Of a stretch of 64,000 nucleotides of DNA, positions 12,487 to 24,185 are shown in pieces. Location of the stretch: contig JAHRHY010000003.1 in assembly GCA_019671135.1 (NCBI GenBank), positions 744,001-808,000 on the forward strand, given 5' to 3'. The position numbers were made by a program, and so were the translations under genes. The notes below the pieces were generated by a model. It was given only the letters and a program-made list of their open reading frames with translations, searched no databases and was not told the DNA's origin. Positions within the stretch are counted from its first letter, which is position 1, and every line of letters begins with the position of its first letter. The stretch is from Linnemannia hyalina (lineage: Eukaryota; Mortierellomycota; Mortierellomycetes; Mortierellales; Mortierellaceae).

Positions 12487-13099
12487 ATGCAGACAAAACA
12501 CGACCTCCAGCCAACCTCCTTCGACAAACCAGATACCAAGCGTGCAAGGATATCTAAGGAAGATGGTACAACATACACTGGACCAACGCCATGCTTGCAG
12601 CTTGCCTGTCGTCGTGTTCTTGTGTCAGCTACCCTTTCTGAGGCGAACAACCTTCTAACCAAATCAAAACGCTCACATCATATGCTTAGCCACGCTTCGG
12701 AAAAGGGCACCATTGAGACCACAGACCCTCCCAACAGACATCTACGTAACAACATCTTCCAGCTACAAGGGCCAACTCGCACGCGCCAAAAAACTCCTCG
12801 TTGAAGACGGACAGCCCTTCATCGTCCTCCATGCCATGGGCGCAGCGATCGAACGGGCCATTGGACTCGCCATGGGGATCAACACTGCCTGTTCGGGACA
12901 AGTCCGCTGCCATACCGAGACTGCCACGGTCGATTTGGTCGACGATATCATCCCTGCTGACACGGAAATGGACTTTGACACCAACACTCGCCAGAATTCT
13001 GCGGTCCATATCAGGATAGAGATGTTGCAACCCATGCCTGGAACTCAGCGGGAGCAGGATTACTTTGCTAGTCTGCATGGAAACCGGAAACGGCGGTAG
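12487..13099 (+). CDS. POP7: RNase P/MRP subunit Rpp20/Pop7 (Alba-like fold)
   Basis: Exons 12487..12565 and 12690..13099, 162 residues. The intron is phase 1 and the join gives EDATLRKRAPLRP, which lines up with the TLRKRLP stretch of animal RPP20. The Alba-like core is IYVTTSSSYKGQLARAKKLL, then FIVLHAMGAAIERAIGLAM, then TATVDLVDDI and RQNSAVHIRIEM. It pairs with Rpp25/Pop6 to bind the P3 RNA arm in RNase P and RNase MRP, which process tRNA and rRNA precursors. The start is the first ATG of the likely transcript. It ends 135 bases from the AMP deaminase stop, tail to tail. Confidence 0.9.
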
Positions 13100-13234
13100 T
13101 TCTCTGCATGTTCGCGGCAGGATATCACACGGACCAACACCCCAACCCATTGTACCATAGCACCACTTGCATTATTATTTTTTCACCAGACGAATTAAAT
13201 GCATACAACATGTTTTGCACAAAGATCCTAGTTT

Positions 13235-16200
13235 TTATTCTCCTTTCTTAAAGTTGCTTGGGTTGACTATCCCAGAAGTGATCGCAGGATTCAACTCAGG
13301 AGGACAATCCACAATCGATGTCGACAACTCCTCCTCTTCAACAATCAACGCAACCGACGGGAGATTCGTCGCCATCCTCTGAAACAGTCCCGGGATATCT
13401 GAAGGCCGCTCTACACAAGAGTACTCTTTGAGCATATTGAGTTCTTCTCTCAAAGTCTCGTACCGAAACGCCACACGGATATTGGGCACGTTTGTCTTTG
13501 TCATGTCGTTGCCTGGGATACCTGGAAGGTACCAATCCTTGCCAATCCAGTGCTTCTTGATCTGGTTCTCCCAACCAGACTGGGCGACAGAGTTGCGTGA
13601 GATCTCGCACATGTCTGCTCCTGACAGTTTCCAGATCTACATTATATGGAAGACAAAATGATACATTAGTATTCACGTTTCAATTAGGTCCGCACACGTT
13701 TAGAATGGAGCCAAGCGAACAAGACGTACCTGGGCAGCAACACTGTACTCCTCGATCAAGGGCTCCTTTGTGAAGTGGAACTGGAGTGGATCGTCAGTAC
13801 TGAGGCTGACATTCAGACCTCTCTGGAAAAACGTCGGGAACGGGTTGCGCTCATAGTCCAAGAAAAGCGCGTTGTTTGACAGCGGTGACATTGCGATCCC
13901 CATCTGTGTCAGGTAGTACAGGTACTGCAATGCGGGCACCTTCCGGAGAAGGATTCCGTGAGAGATCCCGGATGCAGTCAGGAATGCCGATGTCAAGTGG
14001 TCCGTGTCCCCTGCCTCTCCACAGTGCGGTCTGAACACAAACGTGTCTATCAAAAAGGTGAAATGTGAAAGGAATTAGAGTTTTAGTACCAATACGATCG
14101 ATGCAAGCAGCTTTCCTCAATAAAAACAAAAACGCCAAAAATGACTTACTGAAACGTCGCTTCTGTCGGAAGGCATTGAGACTAGTCATGTTAGCAAACA
14201 TGTAATAGATATAATAACTATACGGTGGGTTGGTCGGCATGTCCCAAACGCGCGGGTAAGGGTACTTGCGGTAGATCCGCCTCTCGGCCTTGGACTCGTC
14301 ATCCACAGAATCGAAGCCAATTACTCGCTGCAAAAAGATATACAGATTCGGATGACTCGACGGATCCCGGGTGACCTCGAACAGGGGCTTGAAGATATTA
14401 CGGATCACGTCTTCAAAGTTCCGGACAGTTTTGGTCGCCTTGTAGACATTGTAGAGTCGTGGGACTTGGATCAGCCAGCGGATGTTGTGGGAGAAGAGCT
14501 TGTGTTCGACCACCCAGTCGGCTAGCTTGTCCCATTCGTCTTCACTCCTGCCGTAGATTGAGATTCGGTACTCTGCCATCTGGTACTTGCTCTGTTCCAG
14601 ATCCGATATAACCTCTAAAAGAATAAAGGAGTGAGATGTTAGGAGATGGGTCGAAAGTATCTCCTCTTTCTCTAACCAAAGTCAGCAAAGGTGCTACACA
14701 TACCCTTGGTAATATCGGCGAGGTATCGGCCCTTGATCTTGTTGTCGGTCTTCATAAAGATCTCGCGAAGACGCGACTCTCCGATAGGGTTATACTTTAA
14801 GTTAAACTTGTCAAACCGGTGGAACGAATCTTTGTGCGCCTGAAAGAAGTACATGAGCCTTGGTCAGCAAAAGCATTCTCAAATAAAGAACCCCTTCATC
14901 CGATTGGTATTCGCAATGCACAAACCAAACTTACATGCATGTCCAAGGTATCAATGTTCAAGTCATACGCGGTCAAGTTCAGACTCTGGAAAACCTCCTC
15001 CAGCGTCAGATCCTTCCCATCACGGAAAATAACAACATCCTCCGGAGTCGTCCTCATCTTGGACTTGATAAACCGAAGCAGGTGCTTCTGGTTCATACAC
15101 GAACTATGGTGAACGTGCGTGTCGACTTTGCGGACATTATAAAAGTCGCGGTGGGGTACTCGCTTCGCCTCGGCCAGCTCCTCGTATTCGTTAAGGAGAG
15201 TGTACATATTCCACTTGCTCTCCAGGTATTTTAGTCGACGGAAGGCGAAGCTTTTTGTGGGACCATCCGAAATCACGGAGAGTACAAAGTCCAGATCCTG
15301 AAAGTAATCCTTGGGTGAAGGGACATCGATGACTGGCTTCTTGTTCACCAGGTCTTCCTTAAACGCATAGACCTGCCAAGAGAAAGAAATGTCGACGCCA
15401 AGTCGCAAATCGCAAAAACAAACAATGTCAGCGCTCTCAGACACACTCTCTTTTTTACCCTTTGGAATAACCAAAGCGTCATGGAATGCATACAGCATCG
15501 CACCCCAACACAACAACAACAAAAAAATAAACCTTTCTCTCCATACCTGGTATACACCGGTATCGTCCATCTCAAAGAACTGATCACACAGGCCGGGGAT
15601 GGGCACCTCCTCTCTGACAAAGTCGCTTCCAATACTGTCAGGTCCACCCGTCACCCGACCAGCCTTCTCTGGCTTGGGTAGGGGCCAGGAGGGGACTGGA
15701 GGAGGCGGGTAGATAGTCCAGTCGTCACTGTCGCTAGGGTTATCGCCGATCCGCTGCGCAGAGACCTTCATGTACTTGTCGCGAAGTTCAAGGCACTTTT
15801 GGAAGTTGGTGTAAAGCATCCGCAGTTCCTCTGTGATCTGGCTGCCGAGCTTGTTCTTGACAGCGCCGATGTCCTCTGGCTTATCTTCTTCCATGATCCC
15901 GGCATCCTTGTCGACATATCGCAGGTTGTCGGGCTCGTTATCGAATGCGGTTCCAGAGTCGCTGTTCACTTCGGGTGGTGGCGCCGAAGGACGAACATTG
16001 TGGGTCAAATAGTCGCTATCCTCCTGCCATGTGAACCAAAAAGTTACAAGTGTTAACCATTACGTCTTTTTTATGCTTGAAGCCTGAATCGACACATATC
16101 TGGTTGTGAGCGTTGCTACAAACCCTTTTCAGCACGCGTTCGTGGTAGTGGGTATAGCACATAGCCTGTGCGTCGTCGCGCTCTGCACGCTTGTCGGGCA

Positions 16201-16264
16201 CGTCGAACGAGTCCTCCTTTCTCAGAGGTGGCCTTCCTGGTGTGGGTCCATCCTCATTGCTCAT
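13235..16264 (-). CDS. AMD1: AMP deaminase
   Basis: Seven exons: complement(13235..13636, 13730..14046, 14150..14614, 14704..14839, 14935..15372, 15547..16023, 16124..16264), 791 residues, as expected for the fungal enzyme. Adenosine/AMP deaminase superfamily motifs are intact: metal-binding VDTHVHHSS (His near 292 and 294), [14 protein letters not shown] (His-Cys-Gly-Glu), and the signature [11 protein letters not shown] (Asp pair near 637-638). It hydrolyses AMP to IMP and ammonia in the cytosol, balancing the adenylate pool in the purine nucleotide cycle. The N-terminal 200 residues are less conserved and Pro/Asp-rich, as in yeast Amd1. The first intron uses GTTTGT as donor, the weakest splice call here; ending exon 1 a few codons earlier would keep frame too. 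Confidence 0.93.
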
Positions 16265-16722
16265 TTGTATGAATGAAGTCAACCTGAATGAAAATCGAAT
16301 GCAATTGCTGGCTGTTGGACGGAAAAGTGGAGGAGAGTAGAAAAGGCGTGAGAAATCGGAATATACACTAAAAGCAATTGTAATTGGGAAGGAAAGAGAG
16401 AGCAAGGACAGCGCCTCGTCTGTTGGAAAGGAAATACCCTCACTCGTGCACTTTTGGCTGGACGGTTGCACAAATGAACAAAGATGACCCACCCATTCTA
16501 TCCAACAATCCTTTAATTTTGGTATGTAGCAGTGTAAATGGTATTTACGTTTGTGATGGGGAGTAGCCTAGTCCGCGACGGCGATCAAGGCGCACTAGCC
16601 ATCCACCTCCTCTTCTCTCCTATGCGGGCTCTTGGACATACAATGTCTCCCCTCATACTTCTTCCATCTCCATTGTAGTGTCAAAAGGGTGCAACAGCTT
16701 CCCCTGCTGTCAATATGGCACT
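16265..16722. other. Intergenic: AMP deaminase 5' region and downstream of the Cys-rich gene
   Basis: No gene or repeat recognised. This should hold the AMP deaminase promoter and leader (minus strand) and the 3' region of the cysteine-rich protein gene. Confidence 0.5.
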
Positions 16723-17511
16723 CTACAACGCCACCCAAAAGTTCATAGCCAAGACTCCTGTCAGACCCGCCAACAACGCAGACAACTTTGTGCCGACCGA
16801 CGGCACAAGAGCACTGCCAGCGTTGCCTGGGATCCTGTTGCCGTTGTATGTGACTCCACACAGCTGTCGGAAAGCATCAATGTAGTTGATCAGATGGTTG
16901 GCCTGGAGGACATTCAATTGTGTGGGCTGCTGAGTCTTTGCGAAGCAGTCAACACAGTATGGGTAGGCGTCCAGGGCCTTGAAGGTACAGATACACTGCA
17001 AGAAGGGCATCAGGGTCGCATAAGTCGTGTTGGGTGTGATTGGGAAGGTGTTGGAGTTGGCGATGACGTTGCATCGAGACAAGGTCGGGAACATGCCATA
17101 GCACGTCGAGCAGGTCGAAATGTTTTGAGGGAACATGGCCGGTGAAGTGGGCAGGGGCAATGGACTGGCGACAGGCATGGGACCGCTACCGGGTGCCCAT
17201 GTTGTATAAGGCTGGACTGGAACTGGAGGTGGAACCGTTGTGGTGGTGGTTGGAATGGCTAGAGTACTGTTTCCGGCTGTGGTCGAATGTTTGCCACCGG
17301 GCGAGGCTGAGGTTGGCTTGGAAGCTTCAGTGCTGACGAAGGTTGGGATGATATCCGTGGTGATGATGTCGGCCTTGGTGGGTGCTGCTACGACGTTGTC
17401 ACCATTGTATATTTGTGCGTCCGTGAAGGATGATAAACAGAGCAGGCAGAGGTGAAGAGTGAGGAAGAGTGTGGGGAGCAAGTGCTTCCATGAGGTCGTC
17501 CCTGAAGTCAT
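16723..17511 (-). CDS. Secreted cysteine-rich protein, probably GPI-anchored
   Basis: A single exon of 262 residues. Residues about 10-32 (LLPTLFLTLHLCLLCLSSFTDA) look like a signal peptide. A Thr/Pro/Ser-rich stretch follows, then a compact domain with eight cysteines in the pattern CxxC...C...CxC...CxxC...C, with NIST and NTT glycosylation sequons. The last 22 residues are hydrophobic after a small-residue region (GNAGSAL), as expected for a GPI signal. The role is unknown; it is probably a cell-wall or surface protein. Cysteine number recalls CFEM, but the spacing does not match well. I do not recognise the family. Confidence 0.75.
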   Translation of the reverse strand: MTSGTTSWKHLLPTLFLTLHLCLLCLSSFTDAQIYNGDNVVAAPTKADIITTDIIPTFVSTEASKPTSASPGGKHSTTAGNSTLAIPTTTTTVPPPVPVQPYTTWAPGSGPMPVASPLPLPTSPAMFPQNISTCSTCYGMFPTLSRCNVIANSNTFPITPNTTYATLMPFLQCICTFKALDAYPYCVDCFAKTQQPTQLNVLQANHLINYIDAFRQLCGVTYNGNRIPGNAGSALVPSVGTKLSALLAGLTGVLAMNFWVAL

Positions 17512-18245
17512 TATTGGATTAAGAATATAGCCACGAGAGTGAAGAGACGCCAGGATAAAGGAAAAAGGGAGAATGTGTGCTGGTTGGTAAAGTGGAGCAA
17601 AGAGCTGAACAAGTTGTAATTATCAGAGATGGTTGTTATCAACTCTACGAAAACAGCAAGACGAAGGAAGCAATCAAGCAACCCAGGCGCTTCCTTTCTA
17701 CTCGCCATCGTTCTCGGCTACTTGAAAACCAGAGCGAAAGAGATATAATTAATCACGGAACGGGGTTCAAGGAGAAGAAAATACTCAAGGAGAGAGCGAC
17801 GATAGACGGATTTGAAGGGGCACGAAGGGGGTTCATGGTTTCCAGGATGGAATGGAGACAGAGAGAGAAAGAAAAGAACCCCGCAAAGTCAAACAAAGAC
17901 TTGGACAGTAGCCAGGGATCGCCAACGTGATAAACAGTGAGCGACAGAACAAACAGCTTTTGACTATCGTGGCCAGTTCAACTATCTCCTCCTCTTGGCG
18001 ACATCTACTAGAAAAGACTAAAGCTCTGTCATATCTTCGATGAACACCTTGTCGCTGAACCAAGGTGTCTTTTCTACAACCGCGATAGTAATAGGTCCAT
18101 CTCTCACACGCAGTTAAGATTGCGTGGTTAAAAACGCGCGATCACCCCTAACTCTTACACGTGATCCCTACCTTTGTCGGTCGTGCGCCGCTCTTTCAAA
18201 AGAACTTTCTTCTTCTTTCACACACACACAACCCTTCTTCTCGCC
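17512..18245. promoter_or_regulatory. Divergent promoter region
   Basis: 734 bases between two divergently transcribed genes (the Cys-rich protein and the eight-helix protein). The right end is a pyrimidine- and CA-rich leader before the plus-strand ATG. No ORF here looks real. Confidence 0.5.
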
Positions 18246-19527
18246 ATGTCAACAGCAGACAGCCACACATCAACAGGACCATCAACACCAACAGGAGGAG
18301 ACGACTCGACGCTCTACTACAAGGCCGTGGGATCGATCGCCCTCTACTTCACAACCGTCATCTCGGCCCTCGTCATTTGCATTGCCAGAACGCGCTTCAC
18401 CGCCAGCAACGCCCTCTACATCCTCATCGCCGTCTCTTCACTCTTTATTACCTGGTACTATATCCTTTCCTTCTTCCAGAAGGAGTATGTTACCTTGGGT
18501 TCCGACCTGAATCGGTTTATCCTTGAGTCTGACCTCTTGTAAGTTTTGAGGTGGTTGTTTGTCGACAAAAGGAAGTTACGCGTTGTTTGTGTGTCTGTGT
18601 TTTGATTCAAGTGCTCTTTGTGGGGTTTTTTGAGTAAAGTTTGTGGGTCGCATTATTTTAACTGACATTTATCTTTTTTTTTCTTGACCTCCTCCAACAA
18701 AAAAAAAAAAAAGCGTGCAAGCATACGCGATTGTGACAAACACCCTCCCGAAATGGTGGTGGAGCAGTCAACTCCTCCTCCTCACCGGCACCGCCCTCAC
18801 CTGCTGGTCTGTCGAGGGCCAAACCCTCCGTCTCGAAAAGCAAGCCCATAACGCCACCAACCCTGCCAAGAAATCCAAATGGACTCCAACCTGGTGGTTT
18901 GTCCTTCTCGGATTCTTTGGCAGCATGTCCGTCGGTGGACCTCTCTTCCTCGCTCAACTGGACCCTAACCCCAAGATCACCCGGACCCAGACCAGAACCG
19001 TCCCTACCCTGTTGGCGCTCTTGATCCTCTTGGGTGAAGTTAGCGTCATTGCTACTCCATTCCTCCCATCCATGTCGCGCGAATTTATGATCAACTTGAT
19101 TGCTACCCATGCGCTCTTCTTGGTCCCGGCGTTGTTGACCTTCAACCCGGAGACCCACAAGGGTATCTCGACCTTCAGCCTCCCACGTCTGTACTTTATC
19201 CTGTCGATCATTGGTCTGCTCAGTCATACCTTCTACACGCTCCCATTCATTTTCTCGCCCATCATGAAGCCCAAGGTTCTCTACAATGCCCTCTGGTTCA
19301 ACCACTGCCAGACTTCTATTAGTGCCGACATGATCCTGAACAACCTCCTTGCGGCCGTGTATATGATCCAATCCAGCAAACAGTTGAAGAAACTCAAGGT
19401 TGGCCTTGCCTTGACTTTGGCGCTGCCTGTTCTTTCTGTCAGCACTGTGTTGCCGCTTTACCTTGGATGGAGGGAGCGGCAGTTGGTTGTTAGGAAGAGC
19501 GTTAAAGACGGAAAGAAGAAGGCGTAA
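18246..19527 (+). CDS. Unrecognised polytopic membrane protein (about eight helices)
   Basis: Exons 18246..18538 and 18714..19527, 368 residues. The intron (175 bases) ends in a long A tract followed by AAG, and the join gives SDLLFVQAYAIV. The 25 N-terminal residues are hydrophilic. About eight hydrophobic helices follow, for example AVGSIALYFTTVISALVICI, ALYILIAVSSLFITWYYIL, VPTLLALLILLGEVSVIA and LALTLALPVLSVSTVLPL. Between helices 3 and 4 sits a basic loop, and the C-terminus is lysine-rich, so it may face the cytosol. No sorting motif or catalytic motif is visible and I do not recognise the family. The start is the first ATG; an upstream in-frame codon is TTG, not ATG. Confidence 0.8.
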
Positions 19528-19700
19528 ATAGTTCTAGTTGATTGCATTAAAAACAGCAAAGCTTTTATTCTGTATATTTGGCTTCTTTTCGCGATTGTAC
19601 TCGTAGTTGTGAAAGTGGACATGAAAAAAGAGATGGAGGAACTATGATACAGAGTGTGTTGTATGTTGTATGTTGTATTGTTGCAATCGGTTCCCTCAGA

Positions 19701-22700
19701 TTACTTCTTGGACCCAATGCGAGAAGGGCTGTTCCAGGGTGAGGGCAACAACCAGCTCTTGGCCAGACTCCTGGATGTCGAAACTGGACTCTCTTCAACA
19801 GCATGGGCCGACGCCAGTAAGTTGGGGTCAGATCGGTTGCGGCCCTTCGCCATCAACGCCGAGACAGGCGAGGGGATGTTGATAGGGCGAGAAGTAGAAT
19901 TGCTGCTACCGCTGCCAGTCGTGTAAGGAGAGGGAGCCTTGGTGACGGTCGTAACAGCGGTGCTGGTGACTTGTTGTGTCCATGCTGCGGAGCTGGCACG
20001 TCGTCGCATCATCATTTTGCTGGGTGAGCTTGGGATGAACTTTGACAGACTCGAGAGTGTTTGAGATGTGTACGAAGAAGACGTCGGTTTAGGTGTCGTA
20101 GCCGTGTTGGAATTCGAGGGTGACCGGTTCGTAACAGATTTTGGACCACCAGCAGCCATGGATCTGGATGTGGGAGAAGTAGGCATTGACTTTGCAGATT
20201 TACCAGCCTTCCCTCCAATCGACAGCGGCTTCAGTAAATCCTTGGACCGACGACGATCCTCCTTGGCCGGTATCGACAAAGTCAATGGCGCCGACGACGT
20301 TAATGAAGACGTCAAAGAGGAAGGCGAAGAAGACGCCTTGAAAGAAAAATCCAATGAACTAATCATCGACATATCGCCATCACTAAACTCCCTCGAGATA
20401 TCCCCGTCATAAGAATCGACTAGCACCTCCTGCTCTTCATACTCGGACTGCGGGGTGATAGCTTTTTTGGTAGACTTGTTGTAGGACGACGGCGAGTTGA
20501 CCCCACCTCGAGGAGGACTGTTCCTAGGCAAGTGGGTCGTTGGGCTGACGAGCATCGAAGAGGCAACGGTGGTGATTGGCGACTGGTTGGGAGTAGGAAC
20601 CATGAGGACTCCTGAACGACCACCGACCACACTGTTGGTGCTGTTACTGCTGCTCCTGAACACTGTCGACAACGGTCGTCTGGGGTACCCTCCTCCGTTT
20701 GTCGTCGTGATCACAGTCGTTGTAGTCGTCGTAGCAGGCTTGATAGGAACCGGTGCCAGGGGCAAAGGAGGGTTGACAGGACTCACAGATCGAATGGAAT
20801 CCATTTGGGTGGGCGTCAAATGAGGCAGGGTGACCACCGTAGCAGCAGCATTCGACCTCAAAGATGCCAGGCTCCTCTTGGCAGGATCCATGTTCAACAC
20901 ATGAATAGAGCCTCCAGTACAACCCATGACGAGTCGACCAGAGCTCAAGTCGATAGACATCACCCCTCGACCGTGGCCTGTCGGAGAACCCTGGAAAATC
21001 CAGTTCTTGGGTGTGATTTGAAGAGGCGTGTAGTCGTTATTGTAGACCTTGCTGGGGTCAATGATGTCCTTGATCAGGGCAACAGTCGAAAGCTTCACAG
21101 GAGAACTGCGAGATCCAATGAGCAATAATGGCGGGTCATGATGGGTGACGTTTCCGCACCACATGTCGCTAGAAACAGTCAGAACTGCTGTCAGACATGG
21201 CTTGACTCTAGTTTCGACCGATGCGCCAAACCCTTCATACATTGATCCCGTGCTGATACTCGTAACGAGCGACAGAGTAGATGATGATGGCGCTGGCGTG
21301 TCGGGCTGCGAAATCAAATTGGTGAGCGACGACGACGGAGTAGGACCCAGAGGCGTGCGCGAAGGGGAAATGGGTGGCGTATAGTGTTGCTGTGGTTCTG
21401 AACCCAAATCTGACGAAGAGGCGAGTGACACGGTACTGAGAGATCGATAACGGAGCATTTGTTGGAGGCTCTGCTGTTGTTGATGTTGTTGTTGCTGCAC
21501 GAGGCTCTCGAGATGTTCCATTTGCCAGACATAGACCTTCCTGTTGGTCGCCGTCAAGAACATCTTGCCCTGGAGGCATGACCATTGCAGCGATGAGCCT
21601 TGTTGGACTTCAAAGAGCTTGACCTGGTGCAGCAGTGTCCGCGAGGGGATGTCAAATACGCGCAAAGTAGCGTCGATGCAAAAGGTGTAGACCGTGTTCT
21701 TTGTCAGGTGCACGCTCAGGATCTATACGCCGATGGACAAAAGGAGACTATTAGTACGTGGTGATAGAGAACATATGCCGTTTGGTATGATCGTTGAACG
21801 TTTGTTTGGGACATACCACTTCGTTGTGAGCGCGGAAGCTGGCGACTTTGCGCCCTATTGCCCAGTTCCAGACAAGAACGGTTTGGTCGAATCCCGCTGT
21901 GACCAAGTAGCTCTCGTTGATGGCCAGAGCCCGGACGCCCTTCTGGTGTCCCGTCAGTGTGTACATGTTCAGTGGTCCGTGTAATGACCACACCTTGACC
22001 AATCTAATCATCAGCCGAAGCTTGTGTTAGGAACAGATCACCCTTAATGCCAAATTCAATTCCTTAACGCCACCAAGTGCAAAAAGTCTTACCCAATGTC
22101 AACAAAGGCTGCAACAACAACTCCACCTCCTTCCATATTGGCATCAACCAATAGCTCCACACAGCTAACAGCCGAGTCAACCTCCCAGATCTTGACACAC
22201 TTGCCCGTCGCTGACTCCCAGAGTCGAACCTTCTCGTCGTATCCTCCGCTGATGATCCACTCGCCCCGATCCTTGAGGGAAGTGACATAACTGGTGTGAC
22301 CCATCATGGCATAAGTAGAGGCAGGCCTGTGCCGCTTCCACCGCAAGTCACGTTCCTGGTACCGGCAGAGTAGGTTCCAGTTCTTTCGTGCATCATCCTG
22401 CTTATCCATGTCGACCGTGTCGTCTGTATATGTCACGCGATCCATCGCTGCCAAAAGAACATCATAGGCCATTGTCTTTTGCCTCCATGCACGCGAAACC
22501 TATTTTGCCAGTTCAAACAACACACCGTTAAACGGACCCCTGAGAAAAATTAAAAATAACATGTAAACCATTTGCGTATTGATTTGTACTTACCAGACGG
22601 CAGTTGGCAAGATCCGAGAAGGAGAGGTTCTTCAAAACGAGAGTTGAGATCTCGGATGGAAACTCGTCCAAGAGATCAAATCCATACACTTGTCCATGTC

Positions 22701-24185
22701 GAATCGTCAGTTGGTGTTGAAGTTGATATGTCTCGCGGGGTCGACAGCTCCAGACAAGTTGCTCAAACCTACATAATATTCAGAGCCACCCAAAGAGCAG
22801 AAGCACAAAAGAGCAATTAGCGAGCTGAACAATATTACTAACCTATTTGACGATACACAATACTTGGGTCCACTCATGCACGAAAACAAAACTTACAGCT
22901 CTTTCTTGTCCTCCCAAGTCATCCCTTGGATCAGGGATACCAAAGCGCTGGGCCTCTTCTTCAACACTTCGACGGGCTCACATTTGGAATAGGCGGTCCA
23001 GGTTCGACCCCAGCCATCGACAGCCTTGGTGGCATCCTGCAAGACAGCCTCTCGCGAAACATGCTCCTCCCCAAGAGTCTCGTCCAATGCCGCAATGTCT
23101 TTTGTCAGCGTCTGGGCTCCGGCATTGAGTGCATTAAGCTTGGTGCGCTGTGCGGCGATCTGATTCAAGAGCATCTCGAACCTGGATGTCGCTCCTCCTC
23201 CGCTGGCTCTGGCCGCACTGATGACGACTGGGGTTTCCTGGAGTGGATCCGACTGCAAAGGACTGCTTCGCTGGACTGATGGCATCATCATCTCGTCTCC
23301 ACCAGTGTTCGATCTGTTTCGACCATGTCGCGATGATTCGATATTGGCTGTAGTGTAGTTGGCGCTGTTATTGTTGCTGTTATTGCTGATGATGCGAGTA
23401 CGTTCGGACTCTGTCAGTGATCCGGCCGAATCGACGGAGGATTTTCTAGCGTGTGTGAACGAGGTTGGGCTGGACAGGATAAATCTACGCTCTGGCGGGG
23501 TCTGTTGCTGCTGCTGGTGATGGTTGAGTTGATTCAAATACTGCTGAGCTTGTTGCTGTTGTACTTGTGCTTGTGTATGCTGTTGGTGAGATGGCTGCTT
23601 CTGGTGTTGGTGTTTTTGATCCCAGAGATCGACAACTGGCATCATTTTGAGGAATTGTGAAGAGGATTTGGGGCCGCCATGCACAGTATTGTAACCGCTG
23701 CTACTGCTGTTTGAGCTAGATGTCGAGCGCTGCTGGGATGAGAGCTGGTTCAGAGGGTGAAGGCTGTGAGATGGCTGGGATCGGTGGTGGAAATGTTGCT
23801 GTGTGTTTGTTGTTGTTGAGGCGTCGTCGTTTTGTTCACTTGTGCTACTCGTTCCGCTGTTATTGTTGGGGGATGTTGTTCTTTTGTACAGATGCTCTTT
23901 TTGTTGGAGAGGAGGAGGGAAGAGAGGTGTTTTGTTGTTGGAAGGATTGTGGTGGGTGTGATGCCGATTTGAGGGAAAGCCTGATAGTGGGATGGGAGAG
24001 ACAGGAGAAGAGGCGAGGGGAGAGAGGGAGGGAGAGAGTCGATTCGTGTCGAGGGATATGGTCGTGGCGCCACAACGGTCTGAAGTTGTCGACGTTGTTG
24101 ACGTTGTTGTTGATGTTGAGTGGGAAGGTGAGATTTTTTCAGGAACGTCCGTTAAGAACAGCGGAGGTGGGAATACGCCTGCCAT
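19701..24185 (-). CDS. F-box/WD40-repeat protein, 1359 residues, with long disordered arms
   Basis: Five exons: complement(19701..21722, 21817..22003, 22093..22499, 22594..22768, 22897..24185). Residues 1-340 are Ser/His/Gln/Asn-rich and low complexity, then a short coiled stretch. The F-box is near 462-505 (LLDEFPSEISTLVLKNLSFSDLANCRLVSRAWR) and is split by an intron. WD40 repeats run from about 545 to 770 (GHTSYVTSLKDRGEWIISGGYDEKVRLWES, GHQKGVRALAINESYLVTAGFDQTVLVWN). The C-terminal 590 residues are Ser/Thr/Pro-rich with scattered short hydrophobic segments and a basic tail. F-box/WD40 proteins (Cdc4, Met30, Pop1 type) bind Skp1 and present phosphorylated substrates to the SCF ubiquitin ligase; the substrate here cannot be inferred. 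It is longer than the usual 600-800 residues. Confidence 0.9.
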
